A DNA stretch of 64,000 nucleotides, from NCBI GenBank assembly GCA_014529385.2, contig CM043962.1:44503098-44567097 (forward strand). Reading direction: 5' to 3'. The position numbers and the translations under genes were made by a program. This document shows, in pieces, positions 32,867 through 44,825 of this stretch. Within the stretch, counting starts at the first letter, position 1. The number at the start of each line of letters is the position of its first letter. The notes beneath the pieces are model-generated. The model did not search any database. It saw nothing but the letters and a program-made list of their open reading frames with translations, and was not told the DNA's origin. The DNA is from Adiantum capillus-veneris. Its lineage: Eukaryota > Streptophyta > Polypodiopsida > Polypodiales > Pteridaceae.

Positions 32867-34124
32867 ATTATCGTCCTCGGAGGTCAAATATGACATATGG
32901 GACCAAAGTTACATGTGATGTAGTATGTGTATGGCTGATGAGTGACTCTCGATGCTTCAAAATTGTGATGATGAGAGTCACACTAGAGAGCCCACAGTGT
33001 GGCTAGGAGAAGAAAGTGTGTAGGTCTAGGTTATGGCTGAAAATGTGAGAGAAGCAAGCTCGGATGTGACAAAAAGCTGAGCACTCTAGTAGTGTGTGGT
33101 ACTCAGACTCTCGAACTTGCAGTGAGCATAATGTGCACAGTCGATTTGACTCTTCTCCATTGCCCCAATGCCCTATCTCGCATCGAAGGAAATGGAAACT
33201 AAGCCGAATGGCTGCGATACTGCATATCACCGACAAGGGGATAGGCTCAAGCATGTAAGTGTTAGTACGGTTTCCTCTTTCAGCAAAGAACGTGCTTTTG
33301 TAGTTGGGGGCAATATGGGTGGTGTAATGTATGAAGCGTGACCCACCGGATTTCTCCCAGCCGTAATACATTGGCATCTTCATTCACTTGGGAGTCAATT
33401 GAAGCATCATGTAGCAAGTATAATGCATCCCATCTCCCAAACCACTTCTTTATGTATTGCATCCATCCCGTGCTCAAGATTTTTCTTTTATGCATCTTTT
33501 GATCTTTTTTACTTGCTTCCCATGCAATTGTAGGAAGTCAGTGTGAGGGGTTTTATCGCATCTGTATCATGTACTCCACAACCCTTTCCATGCCCATAAC
33601 CTCAATTGGAAGAGATCCCGACTCAAGAAGTAGGAGCATATATGGTGTTTGTGTCTTAACTTGGAGAAATTTTGTAAGACAACACTTTTGGACATTCTCA
33701 AACTCTTTCCAAGTAGACTTTGAGATGCTCCCACCCCACACTTCAACTCCATAAAGAAGAACCGGTGCATCAAAAAGATACTTCTTGAGAACCCAACACT
33801 TGATGTTTCCCCCATTACACATTCATGCCACTTGTGATTAGACGACACCTCAAGGCCAAGGTACTTAAAGCTCTCAACAACTTCAAGTGTCTCATTGTTG
33901 TACACAATGAATGGCTTCTCCTTATGGTTGATTTTCACAAGCATAACCCTTGTTTTGGATTCATTCACAATCAGCCCACTATGCAAGCAAAATCTCTCAA
34001 GGACAACCATCAGCTTTTGTGCATCTTCTAAAGTTTTTGCTAGAAGCACTATATCATCCACATATAGCAAAAGCATGATTACTGCATTGCAAATAGTGAC
34101 CTCTTCAATGCCTTCTTCTTGCAT
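32863..34124 (-). pseudogene. Inverted LINE copy, 5'-truncated and frameshifted
   Basis: The minus strand repeats the last 1.3 kb of the LINE at 30075-32421, from MQEEGIEEVTICNAVI onward. It retains the catalytic block as LLLYVDDIVLLA. Frameshifts split it into several pieces, for example around 33820 and 33400, and there are small deletions, such as DALVTPVLLYG reduced to DAPVLLYG. The 3' end matches the + copy. The 5' truncation point abuts the inverted chromovirus LTR at about 34125, so the LINE either inserted into that LTR or was joined to it by rearrangement. Confidence 0.9.
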
Positions 34125-35069
34125 ATCAAAAGTCCAAAAAACAATTTCGGCCCTATAACTGCCACAATTGGGCTAAGGTATCCTCAACCAACCCTTTTTT
34201 CCACCTAACAGATGTGAGGGCACAGCCACTGGTGGACTCCTCTTCCAAGTGTATAAGTTTTCTAAACATTTTAGTGCGCAGGGATGGATAGTTACCTGAC
34301 TAATCAGGTTCACCCGTCCATGATTGACAACCTTAGTCAATCCCCACTTACCAGCCCGCACTCACACATGATTCTTTTGTTATTTAATCACTACCACGTT
34401 CTTATCACAATTAAAATAATGATTCCTTTTATCCTTTATAACAGAATTTTATTAAAACATCCCTTGAAAACAGTATTGAAAACATTCTTTTAGCAAACAA
34501 ACATCTTTAAACTTAAGACAGGGTACTGTCAATCAAAACATTGACCATAATAACCATGACCAGTACTCTTCTTGTCTCAAGACCACCTAAGGGTGAAAAA
34601 AAACGGTACTCGTTCCTTATTCATAATCCGGAGTGGATAAATCTCCACCCAAGGTTCCGGGTGCCCATACACCAAACCAGTTGCCCATACAATCGGACGG
34701 CTCCCCTAGAATTTAAAAAAACGGTATCCTAACTTATGTCGAAACATCAAGACATGACATGGAGTAGAAACTCAATGTTCATGGGGGTAACCGACTTATC
34801 CATGGCTAGAAAGCCAATCATTATCATCAATTTATAATAAGGACTCGGAGGTGTCTTGAGACAAGCTGTCTTAAGGATGATCAATCATATCTTTCCTATT
34901 TCAACCAGTTTTAACCCAAACAGTTCTTTCCTACATTATAAACAAATGCACGTTGGAAGTTACCTTCCGTTTTCAGTCAGTTTATCCTTCCTAACCTTAC
35001 GTATGCAATGCTAACTTAGAGATGAACTTTAAAAGAGTTTAAATGAACAAAATAGAAATCCACCTGGGA

Positions 35070-35225
35070 CTACTCGTCCATTTGCTGTGGGGCAGGAGCC
35101 TGTAGACTTTCCTCTATTGGCCTATGGCTAGACCTAGCCTCATGGTCATTAGTGGCCTTGTTTCTTTTGTTGCTAACATCCTCTTCCTCGGTAAGAGGAT
35201 TTCCCCTGGTTCTCTTTGGAGCCAT
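35070..35225 (-). pseudogene. Second copy of the MAPKRTR ORF
   Basis: It starts MAPKRTRGNPLTEEEDVSN and matches the ORF at 7929 over about 50 codons. A TAG at 35070-35072 breaks it just before the candidate splice donor CAG|GTGGAT, which is conserved. Retention of an open frame in two diverged copies suggests past coding selection. Confidence 0.5.
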
Positions 35226-35639
35226 GTCGGCCGCCTTATAAAAAGACTTAATCCATTAAAAGTTTAATTGAATAATCTTCTTTCTTTTTTACCCAAAAAT
35301 AAGGATTTTTGGAGTAAGTAGGTATCTTTAATAGTCAATTTGATGAGATATTCCTCCTGTAACTTATTTATGCTATAAGTAATTTCCCTTAATTACCATT
35401 TAATTTGGGAAGCCCTTTAACTAGGTTTATCCTTAGTCTACATTCCATTTTAGCCTTAGTAAATTATAAATTTATATTGGCTAATGGATTACTCACCCTA
35501 AATTGTAATTGAATATGTTTTATCTTTAGAAATTTTCATAAATTTGATTTATAACCTTTCCCTCCTATACTTATGGTCTAAATTAGGCAAATTTTTAATG
35601 ATAGTAATTTATTAAACCATCCATTTATGTTGAGGTAAT

Positions 35640-36850
35640 TTTCTCATCCTTCAATAGTGATTTTGAACCTCAGATATTTATTTGGTAATTAGATAAATTT
35701 ATTTACAAATTTCCCTTGTCCATTTTATACATAAAATCAGTTACTTTTATTGAAGATACATACTTAAACTATTTATCGGAGGTTGGGGTATTTATCATGG
35801 ATTCTTCAAGGTGTGTTATACCTCTAATATTTATGTTAAAGGTTTTTGGATTAATTTGCTATATTCCCCCTTATAGTTTCCCTAAAAAATAATGTATTTT
35901 TAATGGGATAATAAGCTAAACTAATTATCTGAGGGTAACATGATTATCATGGATTCTCTAACGTATAAATTAACCTCTAATAAATAACTCAAGACTTTTG
36001 GAATCACTTTGATAATTTTCACCTTTTAATTTGTCCTAAAAACAGAGTAATTTTGTCAAAATAATTAAGTAAATTACTTATTTGAGCTTGAAATAATTAT
36101 CACGAGTTTCCTAACATATAAATAACTTCTAATAAATAATTCATATCATTTTGACCCAATTTACTAATTTCTCCCTTTTAACTTATCCTAAAAACAGAGT
36201 ATTTTGGCTAAAGTAATTAGATAGATTAATTATCTTAGCATGAACTAATTATAATGGGATCCCTAACATCTAATTAACCCTTGATAAATAACTCAAATCA
36301 TTTTGAATCTATTTTCTAATTTCACTTATTTAATTTGTCCTAAAAACAGCGTATTCATGTTAAAATAATTAGGTAAATTAATCATCTGAGCTTGAAATAT
36401 TTCTCACCGGTTTCCTAACATATACGTAACCTCTCATAAATAACTAAAGATATTTTAAATCTATTTGCTAATTTCTTCGATTTAAGTTGTTCTATTATTC
36501 AACGTATTCCTGCTAAAGTAATTAGGTAAATTAATCATCTGAGATTGACATAATTATCACAGGATCCCTAACATGTAATTAATATCTAATAAATAACTCA
36601 AGACATTTTGATTCTATTTGCTAATTTCCGCTATTTAATTTGTCCCAAAAACAGCGTATTCCTACTAAAGTAATTAGGTAAATTAATCATCTGAGCTTTA
36701 TATAATTATAATGGGTTACCTAACATATAATTAACCTCTGATAAATAACTCAAGACATTTTGAACCAATTTGATTAGTTTTCCCTTTAATTTTCTCTAAA
36801 AAATAGTGTAATTTTGCCTAATTAATTATAAACATTACTCAGAAAATTAT
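35640..36850. repeat. AT-rich tandem array A in the inverted LTR
   Basis: Degenerate units of about 120-150 bp contain blocks such as GATAAATAACTCAAGACATTT and GGTAAATTAATCATCTGAGC. They are the complement-oriented counterpart of the array at 4900-6054. Confidence 0.82.
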
Positions 36851-37744
36851 AAGATAAGTTTTCTAGGTTAATGACTGTTTAATACAGCTTTGATAATCAC
36901 CTCAACTTAATCTAAGCTTAATTAATAAAATTCCCATTAATTTGTGGTTAATTTGGCTAATTTCAGCCATAATATGATAGGATAATTAATTAGCTTAATA
37001 TTTCCAAGTTTGATTACAACAATCAGAAGAGCATATTTAGTTAAGAGAGGATTTATAGGTATACATAGACCTAATCTTTAATTTATTAACAAAATAGATT
37101 AATCTAGCCTTGCTAATTAAGAAGGATTAGGTTAATTATCGTTTAGGTTAATCAACTAGATCTTAATCTCTAGTGATTTCTGCGTAGCATTCTCGCTAGA
37201 TGAGAGAGAGAGAGAGTATAAAGGCTCCGAGTCTAAAAATTTCTGAAGGGAAGGGGATCCTTTTATAGCTTTTCTGGGCACCGGGTAGTTTCTGGTGGGG
37301 TTTGACACCCCAAGCAGTCTCCCAGCTTGCAAATGGCGCCATCTGCTGCTAAATCTATCCCTGGCAGGTTCCCCCTAGCTCCACACTGCCCCCATACCTT
37401 CCAGAATTGACTTTGGTTGATTTTGGTGATTTCTAATGATGATGAAAATTGGAATATCAGTTAATTCTAGAACCTTAGGATAAGAAGTCCTTGTTAATAA
37501 TTATTACTGAAACCATCCAATTTTTTTTAACTAATTGAATTCCTAGTGTAACCTTTCAGGGCCCGTAACTTTTTTAGATTTTATCGAAATTCTATTCTGA
37601 AAATTTCTAGCCCGGGGTTTGCTGTGCTTAAGATTCCAAAAATACCAATATGGTCGAACAATTCTACATTGCTTTTTCAATAATCATATCAGCTGAATTA
37701 AGATTTATACAATCTTTAAGGTTTCAGAAACTGAAAACCTTACA

Positions 37745-38709
37745 AGACAGCTCCTCTTTTAGGTCTTTGATGTCCTGCGTGTTAGCACTTGCAATCAGGA
37801 TGTCATCAACATACAACATTAGGATGATGAACTTCCCATCTCCCAAATTCTTCGTGTAGACGTAGTGATCCGAGTTGCATCTTGTGAATCCATGATCCAA
37901 CATTCATCGATCAAAATTCAAGTACCATTGTCTTGATGCTTGCTTTAAACCATACAAGCTCTTCTTTAATCTGCAAACCATTTTCTCCTTACCCCTTACT
38001 TCATACCCCTTTGGTTGAAGCATGTAGATTTCCTCCTCTAAGTCATCGTGAGGGAATGCCGTATTTACATCCATTTGCTCAAGATTTAAATCATGAGCAG
38101 ACACAAGGCTTAAGAAAAGCCTAATTAAGTTCATTTTTACAACAGGAGAACATATTTCATTGAAGTCGATACCTTTCTTTTGAGAAAACCGTTTTACCAC
38201 AAGCCTAGACTTGTACCTTTTCTTCCCACCTTCTTCTTCCTTCAGCTTGTACAACCATTTGTTTTGAAGTGCCCGGTTACCTTTAGGCAACTCAACCAAC
38301 TCCCATGTTTGGTTGCGATGTAGTGAGTCCATCTCCACTTGCATGCTCTTCGTCCATTCTCCTTTGGATTCGTGTTGCATAGCTTCTTCGTATGATTCTG
38401 GCTCTCCAGAATCTGAGATCAAGAGATGGTTGAAGGAAGGAACAAACCTTTCTGGAGGTCTACTTGCTCTTGTAGATCTTCAAGGAATAGGTTGAGGCTC
38501 CTCATTTGGTTGACGTTGCACATTGTCACCATTTGCAGTCCTTGAGTCTTCACCGTCCTCAAGCTCCATGTACTCATCACCTGTTTCTTTTGTTTGTTTT
38601 CTTGACTTCCAATTACCGGCCACCGTCCATTGACTATCGGCCACCGGCCAACCGACCGATCGTTTTCCGACCACTTTTCGGCCGCCTGTTGACCATAATA
38701 TTTCGACAA
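37745..38709 (-). pseudogene. Ty1/copia reverse transcriptase, interrupted
   Basis: The minus strand encodes a copia RT (RVT_2): EAMQHESKGEWTKSMQVEMD, NQTWELVELPKGNRALQNKW, KSRLVVKRFSQKKGIDFNE, DVNTAFPHDDLEEEIYM, VCRLKKSLYGLKQASRQWY. After an in-frame stop at 37904 it continues with the catalytic LMLYVDDILIAS (near 37800). The frame then ends abruptly at 37745 where the inverted LTR starts. The 5' part (38419-38709) is the divergent linker between integrase and RT, with frame changes. No RNase H or LTR of this element was found on the far side. Confidence 0.9.
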
Positions 38710-38767
38710 AAAGGAATATTCCGACGTGTGATTTTATTTTCCGGCGAGTTTATTTTCTTCACACACG

Positions 38768-40640
38768 ATGGCTTCTCCTCTTAATGGGGGCCTTACAAAT
38801 GAGCATCTTTAACACAGAAAATTACAAGGGGTAAATCAGGCTCCATACTTAACAACCACAGAATCTGCAAAGCAGATAAGTTTGGCTCTGAAGGAGGATG
38901 AAGCAACCAAAAAGAAAAGGAAGGCTGGTGCACAAGGGGTTCCAATAGCAGGACTAGATGTCCCCTCAGCCTATAGGTTTGTTGTTGAGGCTGTCAATTT
39001 GAAGAACAATCCTACATATGTGTCAAAAAGGTGTTTTGCCATGCTGGTTGCAAAAAGGCTAAATGCCAAAGCTAAAATCAATTTGTGCCAAATCTTGTCT
39101 CACAATGTTTTACAGCAGACTACCAAGATAAAATCTTAGGGTGTATTCAAAGCTTGGTTCATCTGGAAATTTTTGTAATGGGCTACTGCTCTAGAAGCCT
39201 CTTTCTAGGTAAAGATGGCTTGGAGTCTGAAGCCCATTCCAGCCACTAACAATGTAGAGCTATCTTCAGATGAAGAGGCTCCATGCAATCAATTGGCCAC
39301 AACTGGACAGAAGAGGAAGGCTGCACAGGTGGAGGCCAATAGTTCAAAGAAACCAAGGATTATGTTGTCAAAGAGTACTGCTCTACTGAAGCAGCTGGAG
39401 AGTTAGGTCAAGCCATTGCCGCTGAAAAATTCTCAACAGGCTAGACTTCAGCAATATTCGAAGAGCAAACTCCAACAAAGATCAACACTAGAAAAGGCCA
39501 ACAAGAAATGCCAAGCCCTAAACAGGTGGCAGTCAATATTGACAAAGGAAAGGGCCCAACACCTGCCAACCCGGCCACTAAAATTCTTTTCAGCAAAATG
39601 GCTTTATCGGTAGCCAAGAAGGATCGATTGCAGCAGTTACAGCATAACCTTCTCAAAGGACGAATGATTTTTCGAAAACTAGATTTGGCATCATTGCCAT
39701 ACATAGCTCCCGTCATGGTTTATAAGCCCGTTCAATCTGACTCAGCTACAATGGATGATGACTGCTCAACACTCATCCAAGCATCATGGAACACCGTTGT
39801 CAATTCCTTAGGACAGATGGATGCGTCAGCTTCTAATGAAGAAGTGGCTAAGCTGAAAGAAGAACTGGAAAGCAACCATCAACATATTCAAAAACTTCAA
39901 AAGGATGGGGCTACACAATCTCTCAGGCATGGTATTGCTGAAAATCAGTCAGTAAGAACAATGAAGGAGCTGCAAACAAATCTGTTCAAACTAGAAACAA
40001 AAAATCGGCAATTAAATGAAGAGAAGGCAGCAGCCTTAAGAGATGCTGACAAATTTTAGACTCTTCTACGAATGAAGCGTGTAGACTTCAACGAACTGCT
40101 GACAACCCACACTGCATTAAAGGCTTCCCTTACAGAGAGATATATCTATAATAACCTTGCTGATATCCTAAATCCAGAAGGCAATGTCACTCTGAATATA
40201 GACAATTTCAAGGCACTCATGGATATTATACAAAGTGATCTGCAAGAAAATCTCTCTGAACACAACACAACCTTAGCAAATCAGGCCATCATGGATTATA
40301 TCAATAAGCAAAATGATCTTGATGAGGAGTCTGTCAGGGAAGAAGAGCAGGATGAGGAAGGGGAGGACAACCTAGCAGACAAACCTAATGATGATGATGG
40401 TTTTTCTCCTTTCCCACCCTTAGGCTGTGGAGCTGGTGGATCAGCTGCCACCACAGGGGGCAGTCAACCCAACAAAGACCAGCCAGACCAGCAATTAGAT
40501 GACCAACAGTTTGATGACCAATAGCAAGACAGTGGGCAGCACAATAGGGCAACACTGGGGATTCTCCAGTACATCAGTCACGGCATATTCCAAACAGCAA
40601 AGGAAAAGCCAAGTGACTACATCCTTTAAGGCTGATGAGC
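38768..40640 (+). pseudogene. Broken coiled-coil coding region, 5' part, function unknown
   Basis: A series of frames looks like one decayed protein gene: MASPLNGGLTNEH at 38768, then AYRFVVEAVNLKNNPTYVSK, a basic stretch (QKRKAAQVEANSSKKPRI), and a 183-codon frame from 39508 with EEVAKLKEELESNHQHIQKL. An in-frame TAG at 40057-40059 leads straight on to ITHTALKA-like helical sequence and an acidic tail (EEEQDEEGEDNLADKPND). A second TAG at 40522-40524 falls in a Gln-rich run, fitting CAG to TAG. Domains are not recognised. The helical, acidic and Gln-rich make-up suggests a structural protein of a mobile element or a host gene. The TTAA transposon cuts it at 40680. Confidence 0.4.
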
Positions 40641-40679
40641 AACACTCATTACAACTCATCACACTAAACAAGAGATTAA

Positions 40680-42018
40680 CACTAGAATGGTAACCTAACA
40701 GGACATAAAAGTGTCCTTTCAGGGTTTTGGGAAAAATTTCCAAAACCATAGTAGATCCACTCATTTTGAAAAATCCTTTCATGAGCTTATAGTTCAATAA
40801 CTACTACATATGGAAAAAATAAGAAACTTGTAATTTTTCTCATCCCTTGGTCACTACAAGCCTCCAAAGTTGATGGACCAGTGAATTTTGCCTAAAACAA
40901 CAATTTCTTATGGTTGATTGCATATAAATAAGAGTGGGGATTTTTGTAGGACATGAGATAAAATGCCCCGTTAACTTCAATGGGTTGGTGACCAAAACAT
41001 ATGGTTGCTTTTACCTCACTAATTGTTTTTTGGGCAAAAAAAAAAGGTACAAAAAAGTTGCATTTTTGCCATTCTGCGGACCTATTATCAAAGTTTCTAT
41101 AGTCACACTCAATACAGATACTATATACATGTTTTCTTAGTTCCCTTTGGGCCTTTGGATTCAAAAGGATCCATGGAGCATGTCAAAAGGATAATGGATC
41201 TCTTACAATTGGAACCTTGGGGGCAATGATAAAGTGCTAAATACAGCAAACATGAAAAAACTGGGTTTAGCATTATGACCTCTAGAAACCATAGAAACTA
41301 CTCAATATCTAGCCAAGTTTGTAGTCTATGATTAGATATGGTTACTACCTACAAAATACACACAATTGGTCTAAGAAACTAGCAATATTGAGAAAGTTAT
41401 ACTTGCTACTCTAAAATGTATCATATTCTTCAGTAATAAAAAAACTCAACCATCATCATATACTATGCTATATAGCATATTAGGTCCCCCAAAACTCAAG
41501 GAAGATTAGCTTTATGTTATACATTACACTTACACGATCAAAATTGAATTTGGATATCAAGAAAGCCACCAAAAAAATAATAAAAGTGCTAATTTTGGCC
41601 AAAAAACAGAATTATGCAATTCTTGTAAATTGGTCATAACTTTCAATTTTAACACTTAGCTCTCTCTACAAGCATCAAAACATGTTGAGAACTATGAAGG
41701 CCTAACCTCTAGCCATCTAAACCTCACAGACATGAAGTTTAGAGTGGTATAGTAGCCAAAAATTGAAAAAAAAGCCAAAAACAAGACCCGTTTTTTCACA
41801 CAGTTTAGGTTCAAAAATGTTGTGCAAGAGTAAGGTTAATGGTGAGATTGATACTCCAAAAAAATTACTAAGTTTTTTTCAGATCATAAAGCAACTTTGT
41901 GGATATATAGCACCTAGAAATGCATTTTCATACTCTTCAAATAATTCAAGCAAAATGGTCACTTAACAGGACACAAAAGTGTCCAAGGACATAAAAGTGT
42001 CCTGTTACCATTCTAGTG
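40680..42018 (+). mobile_element. TTAA-flanked non-autonomous DNA transposon, copy 2
   Basis: The 1339-bp element has TTAA on both sides (40676-40679 and 42019-42022) and perfect 15-bp terminal inverted repeats, CACTAGAATGGTAAC. Inside the left end is GGACATAAAAGTGTCC (40701-40716). Inside the right end are GGACACAAAAGTGTCC (41969-41984) and GGACATAAAAGTGTCC (41987-42002). The interior is alignable along its length with copy 1 at 6059-7395. No transposase ORF is present. It lies in a decayed coding region, in the same orientation as copy 1. Confidence 0.92.
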
Positions 42019-42339
42019 TTAAGACATCACCAAACTCCTATTACTAGAAAGTATTTGGAGGATGACACTCTTATCTTTGATTTGCTTCCATAGGTTGTAT
42101 GTAGGGGCCAGAGAAATGATTCAGCACTGGAAATCAACTGCCTCTCATGATCAAGAGCTGTGTCAATTACCTGTCAATCCCAACAAAATCCAGCTATACT
42201 AGAAAGGCTACCTAAGTGGATGCTAACTTTTGATGATATGACAGTCAATCCACATTGGCAGTGAAAATCCATTGCAGATCGAGACTCTCTAGCTCTTGAA
42301 CTGGATCTATTGCTAGGAGACCGACATATAGATGTATGA

Positions 42340-43068
42340 AGGAGGTCAGGACTCAACTAAAAGAAGTCTTGCTTCAGATGAAAATTGCCAGAGGAGTTTT
42401 GGATCAGAAGGTGCAGGCCATCATTGAAGATCAATCTTCCAGCAATAAAGGACCCTGAACTCAAATGACAGTAGGAGAACAGGCAACTGCTCTCCAAAAA
42501 CACTTTCAGCTGGTCCAAATTACTAGGAAGATGATGCAGCAAGAGAACCAAGCTGTTCTAAATTTTTTGGAGTTTGTCCTTGATTCTCCAGTTCTCCTAT
42601 ATGCATTACCTACTAAGGAGGTTGAATTGCCTAGATTTTTCCCGGCCTTGTATCCTCATCATCCAAAATCAATGGATCAGCTCACTTACTTTAGCATCAC
42701 TAATGAACTCCAGGACTGGTATGAGCAAGCCACTATGGAATGGAAATCTTAGAAATCACTCATCAATGACACCCTCAAAATGGATACTGTCATGGATCTG
42801 CAGGGAGAAATGAAAAAGGTCAAACTCTGTATGGAACAATGGAAGATCCTGCTCCGTGGATTAATGAAGATCACAAATCAATTACTTCAACTGACTGTGG
42901 AGTCCTCCAAAATTCTTGAAAAGGATATCACTGCCAAACCAGGACTAGGACCACAATAGAGAGAGATGGCTGAGATTCTCTTTGAAGCTAGAATTAAGAC
43001 AAATCAACCTCAATCGCAGGATCGATCCACACAACCTCGTATTGTCATAAATTGGCCAGAACCCGTCT
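42340..43068 (+). pseudogene. Broken coiled-coil coding region, 3' part, function unknown
   Basis: After the transposon, helical coding-like sequence resumes: KEVRTQLKEVLLQMKIARGV, then from 42465 VGEQATALQKHFQLVQITRK, LPRFFPALYPHHPKSMDQL and LQDWYEQATMEWKS. After a stop at 42750-42752 it continues in frame with LKMDTVMDLQGEMKKVKLCM and EARIKTNQPQSQDR. Stops lie at 42459, 42750 and about 42957. It is probably the continuation of 38768-40640. No domain is recognised. Confidence 0.38.
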
Positions 43069-44825
43069 GACAAAGGGCAAATGCAGTTTGTATGATCCCA
43101 ATACCAAAACCTACAATACTGGAGAGGGGGAATGGGGGAACATGCCCCGACACAAACACAAGGGCCTCTCTATAGCTCAAGGTATCCACAACACCCCTAT
43201 CCTCTCAAAAAACACCTTTTAAGAAACACTTTACACTAGCAGACCACCGCCTGCTCAATTTCCACTGCTCACACACTCCACAAGTCCACCACATAAGGCA
43301 CAACTGCTACCACAGCTTGTCTCCACCCTTACACACACTCACAGCCACTCAATCTCGCTCTCTCACACAAAACACCGTCGCTCTGGGGGGGCACACACAT
43401 CCACACAGCCGGCATCAAGGGAAACATGAAAGTAGGAGAAAGAGAAGGGGGGAAGGGGAAAGAACAGCAAGAGGGGAAACTGTCGCTTGATTGCACTTCA
43501 AAAATCATGTACACTGACTCCCACTGCCATCACCATGGCCATTTTCAAGCAAAAGTTACAAAGGGGCTAGCTTGCTAGAGAACTCCACTTTGCAGGCTTC
43601 AAACGACACCCAAAAGGCCAAGAAAAAAGCCACTAATTTGATCCAATTTTGACTTTTATAGGGGGGGCCTTTAATTTGGGAATTTACACTTTAATCAGTC
43701 CACCTGGCACCTTGAATTGGCATTTTTGGGAAAGGGGAACCGCCTTGCTCTATTTGCTCTCTTCTTCTCTCTTTTGCTCGGGGAAGGGGGGGGGGGGCAT
43801 TATCGATGTCGCTATTGCCCCTTGGCTTTTTTTCATTTTTTAAAGTTTTACCTTTCATTTTTTTATCCCTTTGTGGGCACTGCTCTATGGTCTAACTTTG
43901 ACTCTATCCCCCTCTATCCGACTCCTCTATCACCTCTCTCTCTTCTTTTCCTCTCTCCATTTGGCCCCTCTTTGGTCTGGCTTCAACCTTGCCCTTTGCT
44001 TTGGTTTGTCCGGCCTCAACTGGTCCTTCCTCTTTTTTTGAACACAAGGCGGCCCTTCTTCTTTGCACTTGGGGACCTTTGCTTGGCCCTGCCTTTGGCT
44101 GCTCTCCTCACTCTACCGTGGGATACTCCACTTGTACTCTAATTTCCCCGTCCCCTTAGGGATTTCCCTCTGGTTTACTTCACTACCACGGGACCATCCT
44201 CCTTCATGCAGGGGGGAGGCAATAGCGAGGTCGCTATTGCCCTCCTTCTCCATCTCAAAAGCTTGGGACCCCAAGGGCCGTGGGATTAGCTGCCTGCCAC
44301 GTCACTATTCCACATTGGCCACCGCCGCAGCCGGTCTCCTCTCACGCAGGCGCACACCACTATGCCGCCCCGCCTGGCCAAAACCCCATCATGCGCCACT
44401 CTGCAGGGCCGCCGCCACCAACGCAGCGCCTGCCATAGCCAACGGGAGGGAGATCTCCCCTCTCTCTTCCCCTTTGTGTTCAATAGAGGGCTCACGGCCC
44501 AACTCATATTCCCTCCCTTCGTGTGCATCGAATGCCCATGTGGGACTTTTCCCTAGCACGTGGCAGTTCCTTGTTTTATTGCACCCCCATGGGTCCCCAC
44601 TTTAGCCCAAAAAATTCACTGGACACCATTTTTTCCACCATCTTCTGAGTACATGCTTTATCATGTTTAATACCCCCGTGATCGGAGTAGAATTTCCATC
44701 CATCCCGGGTCCGCGATCCAAGGTAACCAAAAATTTGAAAAATCATATGCAAACACTTTATCTTCAACAGCCCTAGGTTTTCCCAGGTCGTAACCTGGTG
44801 CTTGAAGCTCGGAATCACTTGTCAT
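43069..44825. other. GC-richer stretch without genes, LTR-like, with two palindromes
   Basis: No convincing coding sequence. The base composition is C- and G-rich compared with neighbours. It contains CACAC runs and a CCCCGACACAAACACAAG block resembling GACCCGACACACACTC in the LTR that follows, so it may be a diverged LTR of the same family. Two palindromic motifs are present: GGCATTATCGA-TG-TCGCTATTGCC near 43796 and GGCAATAGCGA-GG-TCGCTATTGCC near 44218. Confidence 0.45.

Larger units (their letters stand above)
34125..37744 (-). mobile_element. Long chromovirus LTR unit, inverted copy 2
   Basis: On the minus strand this begins with TGTAAGGTTTTCAGTTTCTG at 37744 and repeats, in order, the landmarks of 4001-9050: the TATA region near 37262, the ATTAAGATCTAGTTGATTAA block, the 145-bp array, the MAPKRTR ORF, and the block GTTATAGGGCC at about 34150. 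It lacks the TTAA transposon. It interrupts a copia reverse transcriptase at 37745, in the middle of a codon run reading KDLKEEL, so it inserted after the copia element. Its other end has been lost at the LINE junction. Confidence 0.85.

Noticed and set aside
43717-44605. Two + strand ORFs of 141 and 180 codons
   Set aside because: Pro, Leu, Ser and Phe-rich translations of C-rich sequence with no domain; they overlap palindromic, LTR-like DNA.
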